A DNA stretch of 64,000 nucleotides from positions 245,324 through 309,323 of the forward strand of contig NZ_ASWE01000001.1 of the NCBI RefSeq assembly GCF_000407505.1. Reading direction: 5' to 3'. The notes below the pieces were generated by a model. It did not search any database. It saw only the letters and a program-made list of their open reading frames with translations, and was not told the DNA's origin. The DNA comes from Enterococcus phoeniculicola ATCC BAA-412. Its GTDB lineage: Bacteria > Bacillota > Bacilli > Lactobacillales > Enterococcaceae. This document shows positions 47,408-56,935 of the stretch, one piece after another; the stretch's first letter is position 1, and each line of letters starts with the position of its first letter. The translations under genes were made by a program, and so were the position numbers.

Positions 47408-48253
47408 ATGAACGTCTTAGATGGAGTCGCGGACTTAGCTGTATTTCCAAAAGGTTCTTCAAAATGGGAACTTCACAGTAAATTTCATCAAACATTTAAT
47501 CTGATAAATAAGAGCAATCAGCAGCTATTGCTGGTTGCTCCTGAAAATCAGAGTGTCGTGCCTGGAGGACTCTTTTTACAAGAGAAAGCATTTTTTGAAC
47601 TGCGCTTGCTTGTTGACACCTTTGAATCTGTAGTGATTGAAAAGCAAACGGTGCGTATAGAGACGAAGAATCAAGTATATGTGATTCACGTTCATGAGGG
47701 ACCATCAACACGACTTAATTATGAAGGTCAAGCACTTGTTTGTTCGAACCAAGTGCTTCATTTTTTGGAGGGCTTTTCAGAAGTCACAGGATTTGATATT
47801 GCGTTGAATCAATTTATTGGAAACCAAGGGATTGGCTTACTGCAGGAGCAAACAAAGAATACTTTGAATACAAAGGACGACTGGATTGATTTTCTTATGG
47901 GTCGTGGGCGAGGACTCACGCCATCTGGTGACGATTTTCTTATCGGATGGACGATGGTAGAACAACTATATGGGTCAAATGAACTCGGTCAATCAATAAA
48001 AAAAAGACTTGATCAGGTGCTTCAACAAACGACGGATATTAGTCAGCATTATTTACGTTTAGCTAGCAAAGGATATTATGGCATAGATCAGCTAGCGCTA
48101 AGTGATGTATTGCAAAAAAAGACAGCAGTCACAAGTTTGCCTATTGTCATTAAAAACATACTCAGTCATGGACATACGTCAGGCTGTGATTTTCTAGCAG
48201 GAGTGGTATTTGGACTGAGTCTAAGAAACAAATCGTATTTTAGGGGGAAATGA
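47408..48253 (+). CDS. allH: DUF2877 protein AllH, oxamate carbamoyltransferase subunit
   Basis: Protein of 281 residues with the DUF2877 core MGRGRGLTPSGDDFLIGWTM and a late LSHGHTSGCDFLAGV. ATG 47408 has AAGGA 6 nt upstream; a longer open frame reaches back into allG but is not needed. Third member of the carbamoyltransferase set. The carbamate kinase gene begins one base after its stop. Confidence 0.88.
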   Translation: MNVLDGVADLAVFPKGSSKWELHSKFHQTFNLINKSNQQLLLVAPENQSVVPGGLFLQEKAFFELRLLVDTFESVVIEKQTVRIETKNQVYVIHVHEGPSTRLNYEGQALVCSNQVLHFLEGFSEVTGFDIALNQFIGNQGIGLLQEQTKNTLNTKDDWIDFLMGRGRGLTPSGDDFLIGWTMVEQLYGSNELGQSIKKRLDQVLQQTTDISQHYLRLASKGYYGIDQLALSDVLQKKTAVTSLPIVIKNILSHGHTSGCDFLAGVVFGLSLRNKSYFRGK

Positions 48254-48254
48254 A

Positions 48255-49193
48255 ATGGGAGAACGTGTAGTTATTGCTCTTGGTGGGAACGCAATTTTAC
48301 GACCAAAACAAGAAGCAACAGTTGCAGTACAGTTAAAAAATTTAGAAACAAGTGCAGAACAAATTGCACGAATTGAACAATTAAATTATGAGGTTGTTTT
48401 GACCCATGGAAATGGTCCACAGGTAGGAAACATTTTACGCCAAAATGAAGTAGCAAAAGAGGTAGTTCCACCTGCGCCATTAGAAGTTTGTAACGCACAA
48501 TCACAAGGGTTTATTGGGTATATGATGGAGCAAACGATTAAAAATGCGTTGAAAAAAAATCAATCGAATGCATCGGTGGTTACTCTGTACACCCAAACAG
48601 AAGTAGACCGAAAAGATCCTGCATTTAAACAACCTAATAAACCCATTGGTATTTTTTATGATGAGGATGAAGCAAAGAAGCTGGCTGAGGAAAAAGAGTG
48701 GACAATGATGGAGGATGCTGGGCGTGGGTATCGTCGTGTGGTTCCCTCACCAATGCCACTTTCTATTCATGGAATGGAAGCAATTTCTCACTTATTAGAA
48801 AAAAATATCATTGTGATTGCAGGTGGAGGAGGAGGAATCCCAGTCTACAAAGACGATGAGGGGATGCTTCACGGGCTAGAAGCAGTCATTGATAAAGATC
48901 GTACGGGAAAGAAAATGGCTGAGCAGGTCGATGCTGATATTTTCATGATGTTGACAGATGTGCCTAATGTATATATCAATTATGGAAAACCAAATCAAAA
49001 AAAATTAGAAGAATTATCAGTTGCTGAAGCTGAGCAATATATGCAAGAGGGTCATTTTGCAGATGGAAGTATGGGTCCCAAAATGGAGGCTGCTATTTCG
49101 TTTGCAAAAGGTGGCCGAAAAGCAATTATTTGTGCGCTGGACGAAGCAGATAGAGCGTTGCAAGGAAAAGCAGGAACTCGAATTGTAGGGTAA
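48255..49193 (+). CDS. arcC: carbamate kinase
   Basis: Cytoplasmic kinase of 312 residues (ArcC/YbcF/AllK family) that uses carbamoyl phosphate and ADP to make ATP, CO2 and ammonia. Motifs: ALGGNAILRP, LTHGNGPQVGN, PLEVCNAQSQGFIGYM, IAGGGGGIPV and SMGPKMEAAISF. In this operon it gains energy from the carbamoyl phosphate made by FdrA-AllG-AllH, rather than from arginine. Terminator directly downstream. Confidence 0.93.
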   Translation: MGERVVIALGGNAILRPKQEATVAVQLKNLETSAEQIARIEQLNYEVVLTHGNGPQVGNILRQNEVAKEVVPPAPLEVCNAQSQGFIGYMMEQTIKNALKKNQSNASVVTLYTQTEVDRKDPAFKQPNKPIGIFYDEDEAKKLAEEKEWTMMEDAGRGYRRVVPSPMPLSIHGMEAISHLLEKNIIVIAGGGGGIPVYKDDEGMLHGLEAVIDKDRTGKKMAEQVDADIFMMLTDVPNVYINYGKPNQKKLEELSVAEAEQYMQEGHFADGSMGPKMEAAISFAKGGRKAIICALDEADRALQGKAGTRIVG

Positions 49194-49206
49194 GAGAGTA
49201 GATAAA

Positions 49207-49266
49207 ATAAGATTAGAGAGCAAACATATCGAAGGATGTGTTGCTCTCTAATCTTATTGTGTTTTT
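49207..49266. terminator. terminator between carbamate kinase and pucR
   Basis: A perfect 17-bp stem ATAAGATTAGAGAGCAA/TTGCTCTCTAATCTTAT, followed by TGTGTTTTTA. It separates the all operon from the convergent pucR gene. Confidence 0.8.
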
Positions 49267-49318
49267 ACACTCAGGTAAATGAGAGGAACTTGTGAGTAAT
49301 GATCTATCTCAACGGTGG

Positions 49319-50968
49319 TCATTCTTTTCTGATTGTCACTTGGTTTGCTGCCTCAGATAACTCGATTGCCATTCGCAGATTTAAACTTGTCTGCGGGTTT
49401 TGAATCGTGCTCTCTAATAGCTCCTCACATTGATTAATCCGATATTTAATCGTATTTCTATGAAGATAAAGAACACTGGCCGTTTTAGAAATCTCACAAT
49501 TAAAATCGAGATAATACTTTAAAGTCTTGCGCAGTTCAATTAGTGAGGGCTCTGTAGGATACGCTAGCTCTTTTAAGGTTTTTGTACAGAAGTAGCGAAT
49601 ATCCTCCGTGTTGGTCTGTTCAAATAAAGCAAATAGTCCTTTCGCATGATAATACTGAAAGATAGGCGGTTCCTCTAATTGTTTTAATTCCTCCATAGAT
49701 ATTTTAGCCTCCACATAAGAACTAGCCACTTCCTCTAGCGCTTCATAGGCATTGCCCAAAGTGAAATGTAGTTGAATGGGAAGTACTTGTGCCAGTTCAG
49801 TAGATAAATCTTGAAAAATTTGCTCAAGAGAGGCTTCTGGTTCCTGAAATAACAAGGCAATATCATTACTCCCTTTTATGGGGAAGATAAGGACATTCTT
49901 TACTCTCTCAGGCAGTTTTTCCTGAAGCCATGCCAAAGCAAGCTGAGATTCTTCTGCTTGATATCTTAACTTTGTAGCATCTTTTTGTTGAACAAAACAA
50001 GTCGCTATATTTAGTTGATAAAAATGACTGTCAACAATTCCAAAAGACTGTCCTAAATCCAGCCAGTTTCTCCCTTCATTTTTTTCAAAATTTTGAGAAG
50101 TAATCAATTGATTAAGATAGTCATTTTTTAGCATGTCAACGGATTCTTGGATTTTTTGGTTTTTAAAAAGCATAAACGTAAGGACAAGAACTGCTTGATC
50201 AATTGCAAATTCCGAGGTTGGGAAAGGAATTTGTTCAGGATTTAAAACGAATAAGTAATATGGAAAGTACGTATCAATTTTTATTGGAAATCCAGCTATT
50301 TGAATCATTTTATTTTCAGGATTCTGAATTAAAAAGGAAGTTTTTCCTCTATCGATTCTTCGAAAATGATTGTCGTTAATCTGATGGATATAGTGTTCTA
50401 CTGAGTGTGCTCCTTTTGAAAAATGAGTAGAATACGCAAGAATTTCTTTCCATGGATTTAACAAAATAGTCGGAGCGTTAATAATTTTCCCTAAATCTGT
50501 AATAAAACGTTCACTATCTACATCATGAATCAAAAGATTGGTAAAGCGCTTTTGTATATCTAAAGCGTAGGTTAACTGCTCGGTTTTTGAGTCCCAGAGA
50601 TAGCTGAGCATTTTATGTAAAAGCTGTCCCAAAGGCTGAGTGGAAGGGACTTCAACAATAGGCAAGTCTAATTCTGTTCCGTAGGCGATGATTTCAGCTT
50701 CTATTTCACCCAAAAAGCGTCCTACTTTGATACCTAAGCCAGCGCTATTTTTTTCTTTTAAAGAACGAATCATTTGTTTTAAATCAGACTGATTATTTTT
50801 AAAAGCCATTGCAGTTGTCAGAATAAATGTTTGTTCGGGAATATAATTAGCGACGTCAGGAGTTTCTGTAATCTCAACACTGACGATTTCATGTTGTTTT
50901 GTATGAGTAGAAAGGATGTGTAAATCTGAAAATCTAGGTACTTGTAAAACCTCTTCTAAAGTTGCCAA
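49319..50968 (-). CDS. pucR: PucR family transcriptional regulator
   Basis: Regulator of 549 residues with the N-terminal purine-catabolism domain (about 1-125), a middle GGDEF-like/CdaR region and a C-terminal PucR HTH (CEISKTASVLYLHRNTIKYRINQCEELL). In Bacillus, PucR controls purine and allantoin degradation genes. Its place between the all operon and pucG, divergent from the latter, makes it the likely regulator of the island. The ATG has GGAGGAGC upstream. Confidence 0.9.
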   Translation of the reverse strand: MATLEEVLQVPRFSDLHILSTHTKQHEIVSVEITETPDVANYIPEQTFILTTAMAFKNNQSDLKQMIRSLKEKNSAGLGIKVGRFLGEIEAEIIAYGTELDLPIVEVPSTQPLGQLLHKMLSYLWDSKTEQLTYALDIQKRFTNLLIHDVDSERFITDLGKIINAPTILLNPWKEILAYSTHFSKGAHSVEHYIHQINDNHFRRIDRGKTSFLIQNPENKMIQIAGFPIKIDTYFPYYLFVLNPEQIPFPTSEFAIDQAVLVLTFMLFKNQKIQESVDMLKNDYLNQLITSQNFEKNEGRNWLDLGQSFGIVDSHFYQLNIATCFVQQKDATKLRYQAEESQLALAWLQEKLPERVKNVLIFPIKGSNDIALLFQEPEASLEQIFQDLSTELAQVLPIQLHFTLGNAYEALEEVASSYVEAKISMEELKQLEEPPIFQYYHAKGLFALFEQTNTEDIRYFCTKTLKELAYPTEPSLIELRKTLKYYLDFNCEISKTASVLYLHRNTIKYRINQCEELLESTIQNPQTSLNLRMAIELSEAANQVTIRKE

Positions 50969-51018
50969 ACATAGCTCCTCCTTAAACTAGTATAAATGAA
51001 TGAACTCTTTCATTTTAG

Positions 51019-51033
51019 ATGAAAACGAAAACA
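51019..51033. promoter_or_regulatory. perfect cre site in pucR-pucG divergent region
   Basis: ATGAAAACGAAAACA agrees with all positions of WTGNAANCGNWNNCW. It lies about 50 bp from the pucR start and 117 bp before pucG, so CcpA could repress both. Confidence 0.65.
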
Positions 51034-51149
51034 TTTGCAAAATTCTATTAGCTGTTTTGCACAAATAAGTGGAAACATTAGTTAATAAAACCAATGAATG
51101 CGTTGATTTTCTCTATTAAAATTAATAAAAAAAGAAATGAGGGTAAGCA

Positions 51150-52376
51150 ATGTATAAAGAAGTGAATGTGAGTAAGCGAATCATTATGACCCCGGGACCT
51201 GTAGAAGCACAACCACGAGTGCTACGACAGATGAGTCAAACTATTGTCGGCCAATTTGATCCAGAATTTTTAACCATTATGAGTGAAGTAAAAGAGATGA
51301 TCAAAATACCATTCGGCACAAAAAATAAACAGGCATTTGCTGTAGATGGAACTTCCAGAGCTGGAATAGAAGCTGCACTTATTGCACTAATTCAGCCAGG
51401 AGACAAGGTGCTGATTCCTGCGTATGGTCGATTTGCCTATCTTTTAGGAGAGATATGCCAACGTGCACAAGCGGAAATTATTTGGCTGGAAAAAGAATGG
51501 GATGCTCCATTTGAAGAAAAAGAAGTGATTGAAGCGATCAAAAAATCGCAGCCTAAGATTGTTGCCATGATTCATGGAGAAACAGCCAATGGTCAGATGC
51601 AGTCTCTGGCTGAGATTGGCGAATACTGCCGACAAAATGAGCTCTTTTTTGTTGTGGATATGGTTGCTACTTATGGTGGAGTAGAGCTAAAGGTTGACGA
51701 TTGGAATGTTGATATTGCGATTGCTGGGACGCAAAAGTGTGTGAGTGTTCCTTCAGGTTTATCACTAATTACTTATAATGAACGGGTAGAAAAAGTATTA
51801 GCTGATCGATACCAAAAAGAATTAGGGCTTGGTGATGATGAGCAAAGTGATGCCTACATTTCCAGTAATTATTTAGATCTTTCTCAATTAGAAAAATACT
51901 GGAGTCCAACACCAATCAATCATCATACCGAAGCAACTGTAATGATCTACGGATTACATGAAGGTCTGCGGTTAATGATAAATGAGGGAATGGAGAATGT
52001 GATTGCACGTCACAAATATAATTATGAGGTATTAAGAGAATCTTTTGCAAAAATGAATCTGACATTTTATGGAAATATGGATACCATGATGCCTACAGTA
52101 CTTCCTATTATGATTCCAAAAGGAGTAGATGGAGAAGCTGTCAGAAGCACTTTGTTAAGGGAGTATGGAATTGAGATTGCCTCTTCTTTTGGTTCTCTTC
52201 AAGGTAAAGTCTGGCGAGTGGGAAATATGGGGTATAGCAGTCAAAAATCAAATATTCTTCTTCTGTTAAGTGCATTTGAAACCGTTTTGAAGGCATATGG
52301 TCATGACTTTGACTATGGTGCAGGAAGTATTCATGCATTACAAATGTATCAAGAAAAAAATGATTGTGCAAAATAG
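51150..52376 (+). CDS. pucG: (S)-ureidoglycine-glyoxylate aminotransferase (class V)
   Basis: PLP-dependent class V aminotransferase of 408 residues. Motifs: MTPGPVEAQPRVLRQMS, DGTSRAGIEAALIAL, VVDMVATYGG and the PLP Lys in IAGTQKCVSVPSG. Related Bacillus PucG transfers the amino group of ureidoglycine to glyoxylate, giving oxalurate and glycine. Serine-glyoxylate and alanine-glyoxylate aminotransferases are similar; the divergent pucR and nearby all operon favour PucG. Confidence 0.85.
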   Translation: MYKEVNVSKRIIMTPGPVEAQPRVLRQMSQTIVGQFDPEFLTIMSEVKEMIKIPFGTKNKQAFAVDGTSRAGIEAALIALIQPGDKVLIPAYGRFAYLLGEICQRAQAEIIWLEKEWDAPFEEKEVIEAIKKSQPKIVAMIHGETANGQMQSLAEIGEYCRQNELFFVVDMVATYGGVELKVDDWNVDIAIAGTQKCVSVPSGLSLITYNERVEKVLADRYQKELGLGDDEQSDAYISSNYLDLSQLEKYWSPTPINHHTEATVMIYGLHEGLRLMINEGMENVIARHKYNYEVLRESFAKMNLTFYGNMDTMMPTVLPIMIPKGVDGEAVRSTLLREYGIEIASSFGSLQGKVWRVGNMGYSSQKSNILLLLSAFETVLKAYGHDFDYGAGSIHALQMYQEKNDCAK

Positions 52377-52422
52377 ACAAAAAAGTTTGTGAATTTGTGA
52401 AAATAGGATGATTTTTTTGCTC

Positions 52423-52439
52423 TTGTTACCGTTTACAAT
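52423..52439 (+). promoter_or_regulatory. cre site and -10 before transporter genes
   Basis: TTGTTACCGTTTACA (52423-52437) matches the cre consensus at 14 of 15 positions and overlaps a TACAAT -10-like box (52434-52439), the same arrangement as before allC. Confidence 0.5.
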
Positions 52440-52485
52440 TAGTCTATCGAGGGAACTCGAATAACGAATTATACGGAGGTCTAAA

Positions 52486-53757
52486 ATGGAAGCAAATGAA
52501 GCAAAAGGCAAGGTTGGATTTGCCTATTGGAAAAAAATTGTCATTTTATTATGTGCGGGCTGGGTGACTATTTGGATTTATAGATCTGCATTATCACCAG
52601 TCTATCCACAAATTCGCGAATCTTTGGGAGGAAACGTTTCAGATACAGCTTTGGGATCTATCTCTAGTTTTTACTTCCTAGGCTATGTTATCATGCAAAT
52701 TCCAGCAGGTTTTCTGGTAGATAAAATTGGAAAGAAAAAAGTTTTAATTCCCGGATTTATTGTGTTTGGAATTGCAGCGGCATTAATTTCTCAGGCGCAA
52801 AGTTTAGGAATGATTTATGCGGGTAGCTTGTTAGCTGGCTTGGGTTGCGGTTCTTTTTATGGTTCAGCATATTCATTAACTTCACAAAATATTCCCAAAG
52901 AAAAGAAGAGTTTTTCAACGGCAATTGTGAATAGCGGGTCGGCAGTGGGTTCTGGCCTAGGAATGATTCTTTCTAGTTTCTTAGTTGCACAACAAGGATT
53001 GCCTTGGCAAACGATGATGTATATCTCAGTCATCATGATTATTTGTATGATTTTTGCATTTCAAGCTATTATTCGTAATAATAAAGAGGACATTGAGGCC
53101 TTGAAACAACAAGAACTCAATGTGGTGTCTGAAGAAACAGAAAATGTGCAAGCCGCTTCTGAAAAAGTATCCTTTACAAAACTTTTTGCACCAAAAATGC
53201 TCTTCACTTATCTTCTTTATTTTGCTACGTGCTATGCTTATTATATGACGGTTACTTGGTTGCCCAATTTCTTAGGAACAGAACGTGGATTTGAAGGAGC
53301 AGCAATTGGTTTTTCATCTTCACTGGTTGCATTTGCTTCTATTCCAGGGGCGTTGTTCTTTAGTAAATTAGCAGATAAATATATGCATAAGAAAGTAAGC
53401 TTTATTATTATTTTAGAATTACTAGCAGCTGCTATGTTATTGTTAACCGTTCAAGCAAATACATCAACATTTTTATTAGTTGCTTTAATCTCCTATGGTT
53501 TTTTAGGGAAATTAGCTGTGGAGCCGATTATCATCTCTTGGTTAGGGGAGAATGCTCCTCAAGTAGGTGTCGGAACAACTCTTGGCGTATTCAACTTCTT
53601 TGGGATGATGTCTTCGGTCATTGCGCCTACATTAACAGGCTCAATTTCTGATTCAACTGGCTCAAAAGTAATGGGCTTTTATATTGCTGTTATTCTTCTA
53701 GTTGTTGGCACTTTGCTATTTTTACTTGCAAATATTAAAAAAAAGACGAATAGTTAA
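52486..53757 (+). CDS. MFS transporter, candidate ureide/allantoate importer
   Basis: Twelve-span major facilitator protein of 423 residues. Motif A-like GFLVDKIGKKKVL follows the second span, and a hydrophilic loop rich in Glu lies in the middle (about 200-225). The sequence type recalls organic anion:H+ symporters. It has its own cre site and follows pucG, so import of allantoate or another ureide is plausible but unproven. ACGGAGG precedes the ATG. Confidence 0.82.
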   Translation: MEANEAKGKVGFAYWKKIVILLCAGWVTIWIYRSALSPVYPQIRESLGGNVSDTALGSISSFYFLGYVIMQIPAGFLVDKIGKKKVLIPGFIVFGIAAALISQAQSLGMIYAGSLLAGLGCGSFYGSAYSLTSQNIPKEKKSFSTAIVNSGSAVGSGLGMILSSFLVAQQGLPWQTMMYISVIMIICMIFAFQAIIRNNKEDIEALKQQELNVVSEETENVQAASEKVSFTKLFAPKMLFTYLLYFATCYAYYMTVTWLPNFLGTERGFEGAAIGFSSSLVAFASIPGALFFSKLADKYMHKKVSFIIILELLAAAMLLLTVQANTSTFLLVALISYGFLGKLAVEPIIISWLGENAPQVGVGTTLGVFNFFGMMSSVIAPTLTGSISDSTGSKVMGFYIAVILLVVGTLLFLLANIKKKTNS

Positions 53758-53775
53758 CAGAAAGGAATAACCGAT

Positions 53776-54990
53776 ATGCCGAAGATATTAAAAAGCTTAA
53801 CAAATCAAATTTTATTAGCAACGATCTTAGGTATTATTTTGGGGTTAATCTTTCACGAACAAATTGTATTTCTCAAAGTAGTTGGCGATGTTTTTCTAAG
53901 GTTAATTCAAATGTCTGTAGTTATTTTAATTATGGGTGCTGTTGTGGAGGCTGTAGGGAGTTTAGATCCCAAAACGTTGGGTGGAATTGGTCTAAAGGTA
54001 ATGCTGTGGTTTATTGGGTCAACGATACTTGCTGCTGGAATAGGTGTCGGAATGGGTCTTCTCGTAAAGCCAGGAGCAGATGTAGTCATCGCCAATTTAG
54101 ATGTCGAACAGATTACATATAATAGTAGCGGCAGCCTTTCAGAAATTATTTTAGAGTTTTTCCCAAGTAATATTATCGAATCAATGGCAAATGCTAATAT
54201 GATTCAAGTCATTGTATTTGCTCTTTTATTTGGTTTAGCACTTAGCTTAACTGCTAAAAAAAAATCACAGTCCGTTTTGGAATTCGTTGTTAGTTTTAAT
54301 CATGTGATATTGAAGATGGTAACGCTCGTTATGAAGTTAGCACCAATTGGAATTTTCTGTCTTGTAGCACCAATGATTGGAACTGTTGGTGTTGAAGTGT
54401 TGCTGACTTTGACAAAGTTTTTACTTACACTTGGAATAGCATCAATCTTATTTTTAATGCTGTGGTTATTATTAACAGCTGTTTATTGCAGAATCCCCTT
54501 TTTCTCTTTATGCAAAAAGATGTGGCGTATGTCTGTGGTAGCTTTTACAACTACATCTTCAGCCGTAACGTTACCTATTCAGCTTGAAGATAGTGAAGAG
54601 AAGCTAGGAATCAGTAATAGAATTTCAAAATTGGTTCTTCCATTGGGGATGACCCTAAATAGTAATGGTTTAGCATTGTTTTTATCAATTGCCATCATTA
54701 CATTTGCTCAATTTTACGGAATAAACTTAGCGTTGCCAAATTTGATACAAGTAGTGATTTTATCAACACTGGCATGTTTAGGCACTGTTGTTGTACCTGG
54801 TGGCGGGTTGGTTGCCTTGGCAACAGTTATGCCTATGATTGGTTTACCAACAGAAAGTATTGCAATTTTAGCTGGGATTGACTGGTTTTCAGGGATGTTT
54901 AGAACTTTATTGAATGTTGATGCAGATACAACAGTAGCTTTAATTATTGCAAAAGATGAAGGCGAATTAGATTACTCAAAATATAAATAA
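53776..54990 (+). CDS. dicarboxylate/amino acid:cation symporter (DAACS)
   Basis: Membrane symporter of 404 residues of the GltP/DctA family. Signatures include the serine-rich hairpin AFTTTSSAVTLPIQLEDSE, the LPLGMTLNSNGLALF motif and DWFSGMFRTLLNVDADTTVALIIA. It lies 18 bp after the MFS gene and is probably co-transcribed. The substrate in this setting is unknown: a ureide, glyoxylate or an amino acid are all possible. Confidence 0.88.
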   Translation: MPKILKSLTNQILLATILGIILGLIFHEQIVFLKVVGDVFLRLIQMSVVILIMGAVVEAVGSLDPKTLGGIGLKVMLWFIGSTILAAGIGVGMGLLVKPGADVVIANLDVEQITYNSSGSLSEIILEFFPSNIIESMANANMIQVIVFALLFGLALSLTAKKKSQSVLEFVVSFNHVILKMVTLVMKLAPIGIFCLVAPMIGTVGVEVLLTLTKFLLTLGIASILFLMLWLLLTAVYCRIPFFSLCKKMWRMSVVAFTTTSSAVTLPIQLEDSEEKLGISNRISKLVLPLGMTLNSNGLALFLSIAIITFAQFYGINLALPNLIQVVILSTLACLGTVVVPGGGLVALATVMPMIGLPTESIAILAGIDWFSGMFRTLLNVDADTTVALIIAKDEGELDYSKYK

Positions 54991-55447
54991 AATAGACCTC
55001 TGGCAAATGTGTAGAGCACTCATCATCAGATTGTTGAGTGTTCCGCTGCTGCTAGGGGTTTTTGATTATTATACGAGGAATTAAATAGGTCAGATTCAGA
55101 GAGTGTTCCACTCGTCCAGTCATTTCTTTTTTCGTGTGAAATCATTTAATTCTAAATCAGCCCTTCCTCAACACTTATTTTTCATTTCAAAACTTCTTCC
55201 CTGCTTTTCAGTGGTTCTAAAAAAATATTTAATTGAGTTATTAAAACTTTGATGGCACTCTGCAATCTTTTTCGATTGTTTCCAGCTGTTAATAAAACGA
55301 CTGGATGTGTAAGATAGAATAGTTAATAGACTTCAGAACTATTTAAGACGAAATTTTCAGCGTAAGTACAAATAAAAACAGACAGTATTGAAAAGGAACG
55401 CCAAAACTGTCTGTCATAATTTCATTAGAAAATGTAAACCGAATTAA
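54991..55447. other. 457-bp intergenic stretch with terminators
   Basis: A probable terminator for the symporter gene lies at about 54996-55066 (GCACTCA/TGAGTG stem, then AGGGGTTTTT). The middle part shows no ORF or repeat I could support. The far end holds the minus-strand terminator listed next. Confidence 0.4.
55378..55424 (-). terminator. terminator of NADP-binding oxidoreductase gene
   Basis: ACAGACAGT pairs with ACTGTCTGT; on the minus strand it is followed by TTTTTATTTG. Confidence 0.7.
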
Positions 55448-56023
55448 TTAACGAAATACACCAAATCCACCAGTCCAAGAAATTTTTTCTGCTGCAGCTA
55501 GAGAGATTTGTAGGAAACCCATTGCTTCTAATTCGCGCGCACGTTTTAAAGAGCCTGCGTCAATAACTGCTAAGCCACTTCCTTCTAGAGCGTTGCCAAT
55601 TGTTGATTTTGCATCCTGATTATCACCTGCAAGTAAAACCGTTGTTTGTTGTTGGTTAGCCACTTTTTTTGTTTCCAATGTAGCACCAAAAGTTGTATTA
55701 AATCCCTTAACTACTTTTGCGTCAGGAAGTAGAGTTGCAATTTGAGCTGCCGCTGAACTATCTGCCGGCACCACCAACTCGTCAAAGGTATCAAAATTCA
55801 CAGGATTTGTAATATCTATTATTATTTTGCCAGAAAGTGCCTCTTTGTATCCTTCAATAATGGAGCGAATAGCTGGGTAGGGGACAGCTAAAATAACAAT
55901 ATCTCCTAATTCACTTTTGGGAGAATCTGATTGAATGTAGCTTACATTGTTTCCTGCTGCTTCAAAATTTTTACCGATAGCTTGTCCCATATTTCCTTTA
56001 CCGAAAATGCTAACTGTTGTCAT
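55448..56023 (-). CDS. NAD(P)-binding F420-reductase-like oxidoreductase
   Basis: Protein of 191 residues with an N-terminal Rossmann motif VSIFGKGNMGQAIGKNF, then GDIVILAVPYPAI, IIDITNPV and VVKGFNTTFGA, the pattern of the coenzyme F420-dependent NADP oxidoreductase (NADB_Rossmann) family. Firmicutes members lack F420, so the physiological reaction is unknown. ATG at 56023 follows GAGGAGGAG; the longer open frame to 56113 crosses the promoter (TTGCTT, 17 bp, TATTCT) and is rejected. Confidence 0.85.
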   Translation of the reverse strand: MTTVSIFGKGNMGQAIGKNFEAAGNNVSYIQSDSPKSELGDIVILAVPYPAIRSIIEGYKEALSGKIIIDITNPVNFDTFDELVVPADSSAAAQIATLLPDAKVVKGFNTTFGATLETKKVANQQQTTVLLAGDNQDAKSTIGNALEGSGLAVIDAGSLKRARELEAMGFLQISLAAAEKISWTGGFGVFR

Positions 56024-56238
56024 ATGTATCTCCTCCTCGTTGTCTATATAAAATAGAATACATCCCTTACAAAAAGTAAGCAAGAAGAATGACTCGCAAG
56101 TCAACACCATCAAGTCAGCCTTTGAGAGAAACTAAGACTTGTCCCTATCTAAATGTTAATAAACCGAATCAAGGAAAAAGGGTATCAGCAGTTAGATAAG
56201 TACGTAATGATAAGGTGAAAATTGATTTCTCAAAAGAG

Positions 56239-56287
56239 TTGACAACTAATTTTTTCAGAGGTATATTATCAAAGTGAACGATGTTCA
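56239..56287 (+). promoter_or_regulatory. tetR promoter with palindromic operator
   Basis: TTGACA (56239-56244), 17-bp spacer, TATATT (56262-56267). The palindrome TGAAC-GAT-GTTCA (56275-56287) sits on the predicted transcription start and recurs, with one central change, at 56903-56915. Confidence 0.75.
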
Positions 56288-56307
56288 TCAAAGAGGGAGG
56301 GAGCGAA

Positions 56308-56865
56308 TTGAATGTTTCGGTAACATCCAAAGAAGAGATTATACGCCAATGCCAACTGATGGTACAAACAGAGGGACTAGGGTCAATTAGTATCCGTTCA
56401 GTAGCTAAGAAATGTAAGATTTCAGTAGGTGCGGTTTATAATTATTTCCCCTCAAAATCTGCGTTACTTTCGGCTGTAATTGGGAGTATTTGGCTAGATA
56501 TTTTTCATATGCAGGAAGATTCCTTTTCCTTTTCAGATTTCATCGCTTGTCTTTCTTGGTTATTTGAAAGCATTCAAGAAGGTGGAAAAAAATATCCAGA
56601 CTTCTTTTCTTCTCATATTAGTGTGTTAGCTTCTGATGAAAAAGAAATTGGGAAAAAAATGATGGAGGAGTACTTTTCACACATTAAAGAAAGTTTGCTA
56701 AATGTGATTCTTGCAGATAAAAAAATTAAAGAATCTGCATTTAATAAGGTGCTCACACCAGAGTTGTTTGTTGAATATATTTTTCAATTGTTCATGTATG
56801 CTACGATGAATGATGCTAAAAATAGTCAAGGGATTCTAGAACTTGCACGAAAGTATCTGTATTAA
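56308..56865 (+). CDS. TetR family transcriptional regulator
   Basis: Repressor of 185 residues with a TetR HTH (GSISIRSVAKKCKISVGAVYNYFPSKSALLSAV) and a divergent ligand-binding C-terminus. An ATG at 56281 is in frame but lies inside the operator, about 7 nt after the predicted transcription start and without a ribosome-binding site. The TTG at 56308 has GAGGGAGGG about 6 nt upstream and is preferred. Operators before this gene and before the next operon imply autoregulation and control of three membrane protein genes. Confidence 0.85.
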   Translation: MNVSVTSKEEIIRQCQLMVQTEGLGSISIRSVAKKCKISVGAVYNYFPSKSALLSAVIGSIWLDIFHMQEDSFSFSDFIACLSWLFESIQEGGKKYPDFFSSHISVLASDEKEIGKKMMEEYFSHIKESLLNVILADKKIKESAFNKVLTPELFVEYIFQLFMYATMNDAKNSQGILELARKYLY

Positions 56866-56902
56866 CCCGTTCTTTTTGAATGGGAATTTTTTTAACCGAA
56901 CA

Positions 56903-56915
56903 TGAACAATGTTCA
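56903..56915 (+). promoter_or_regulatory. second TetR operator
   Basis: TGAACAATGTTCA, matching TGAACRATGTTCA at 56275. It lies 20 bp before the 56936 start codon. Confidence 0.7.
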
Positions 56916-56935
56916 CATTGGTGGAGGATAGGTAA

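Noticed and set aside
48255-49193. Carbamate kinase as part of an arginine deiminase operon
   Set aside because: No arcA, arcB or arginine antiporter gene is near; it directly follows the oxamate carbamoyltransferase genes.
56281-56307. ATG start for the TetR gene
   Set aside because: It lies within the operator and about 7 nt from the predicted transcription start, with no ribosome-binding site; TTG 56308 is better placed.
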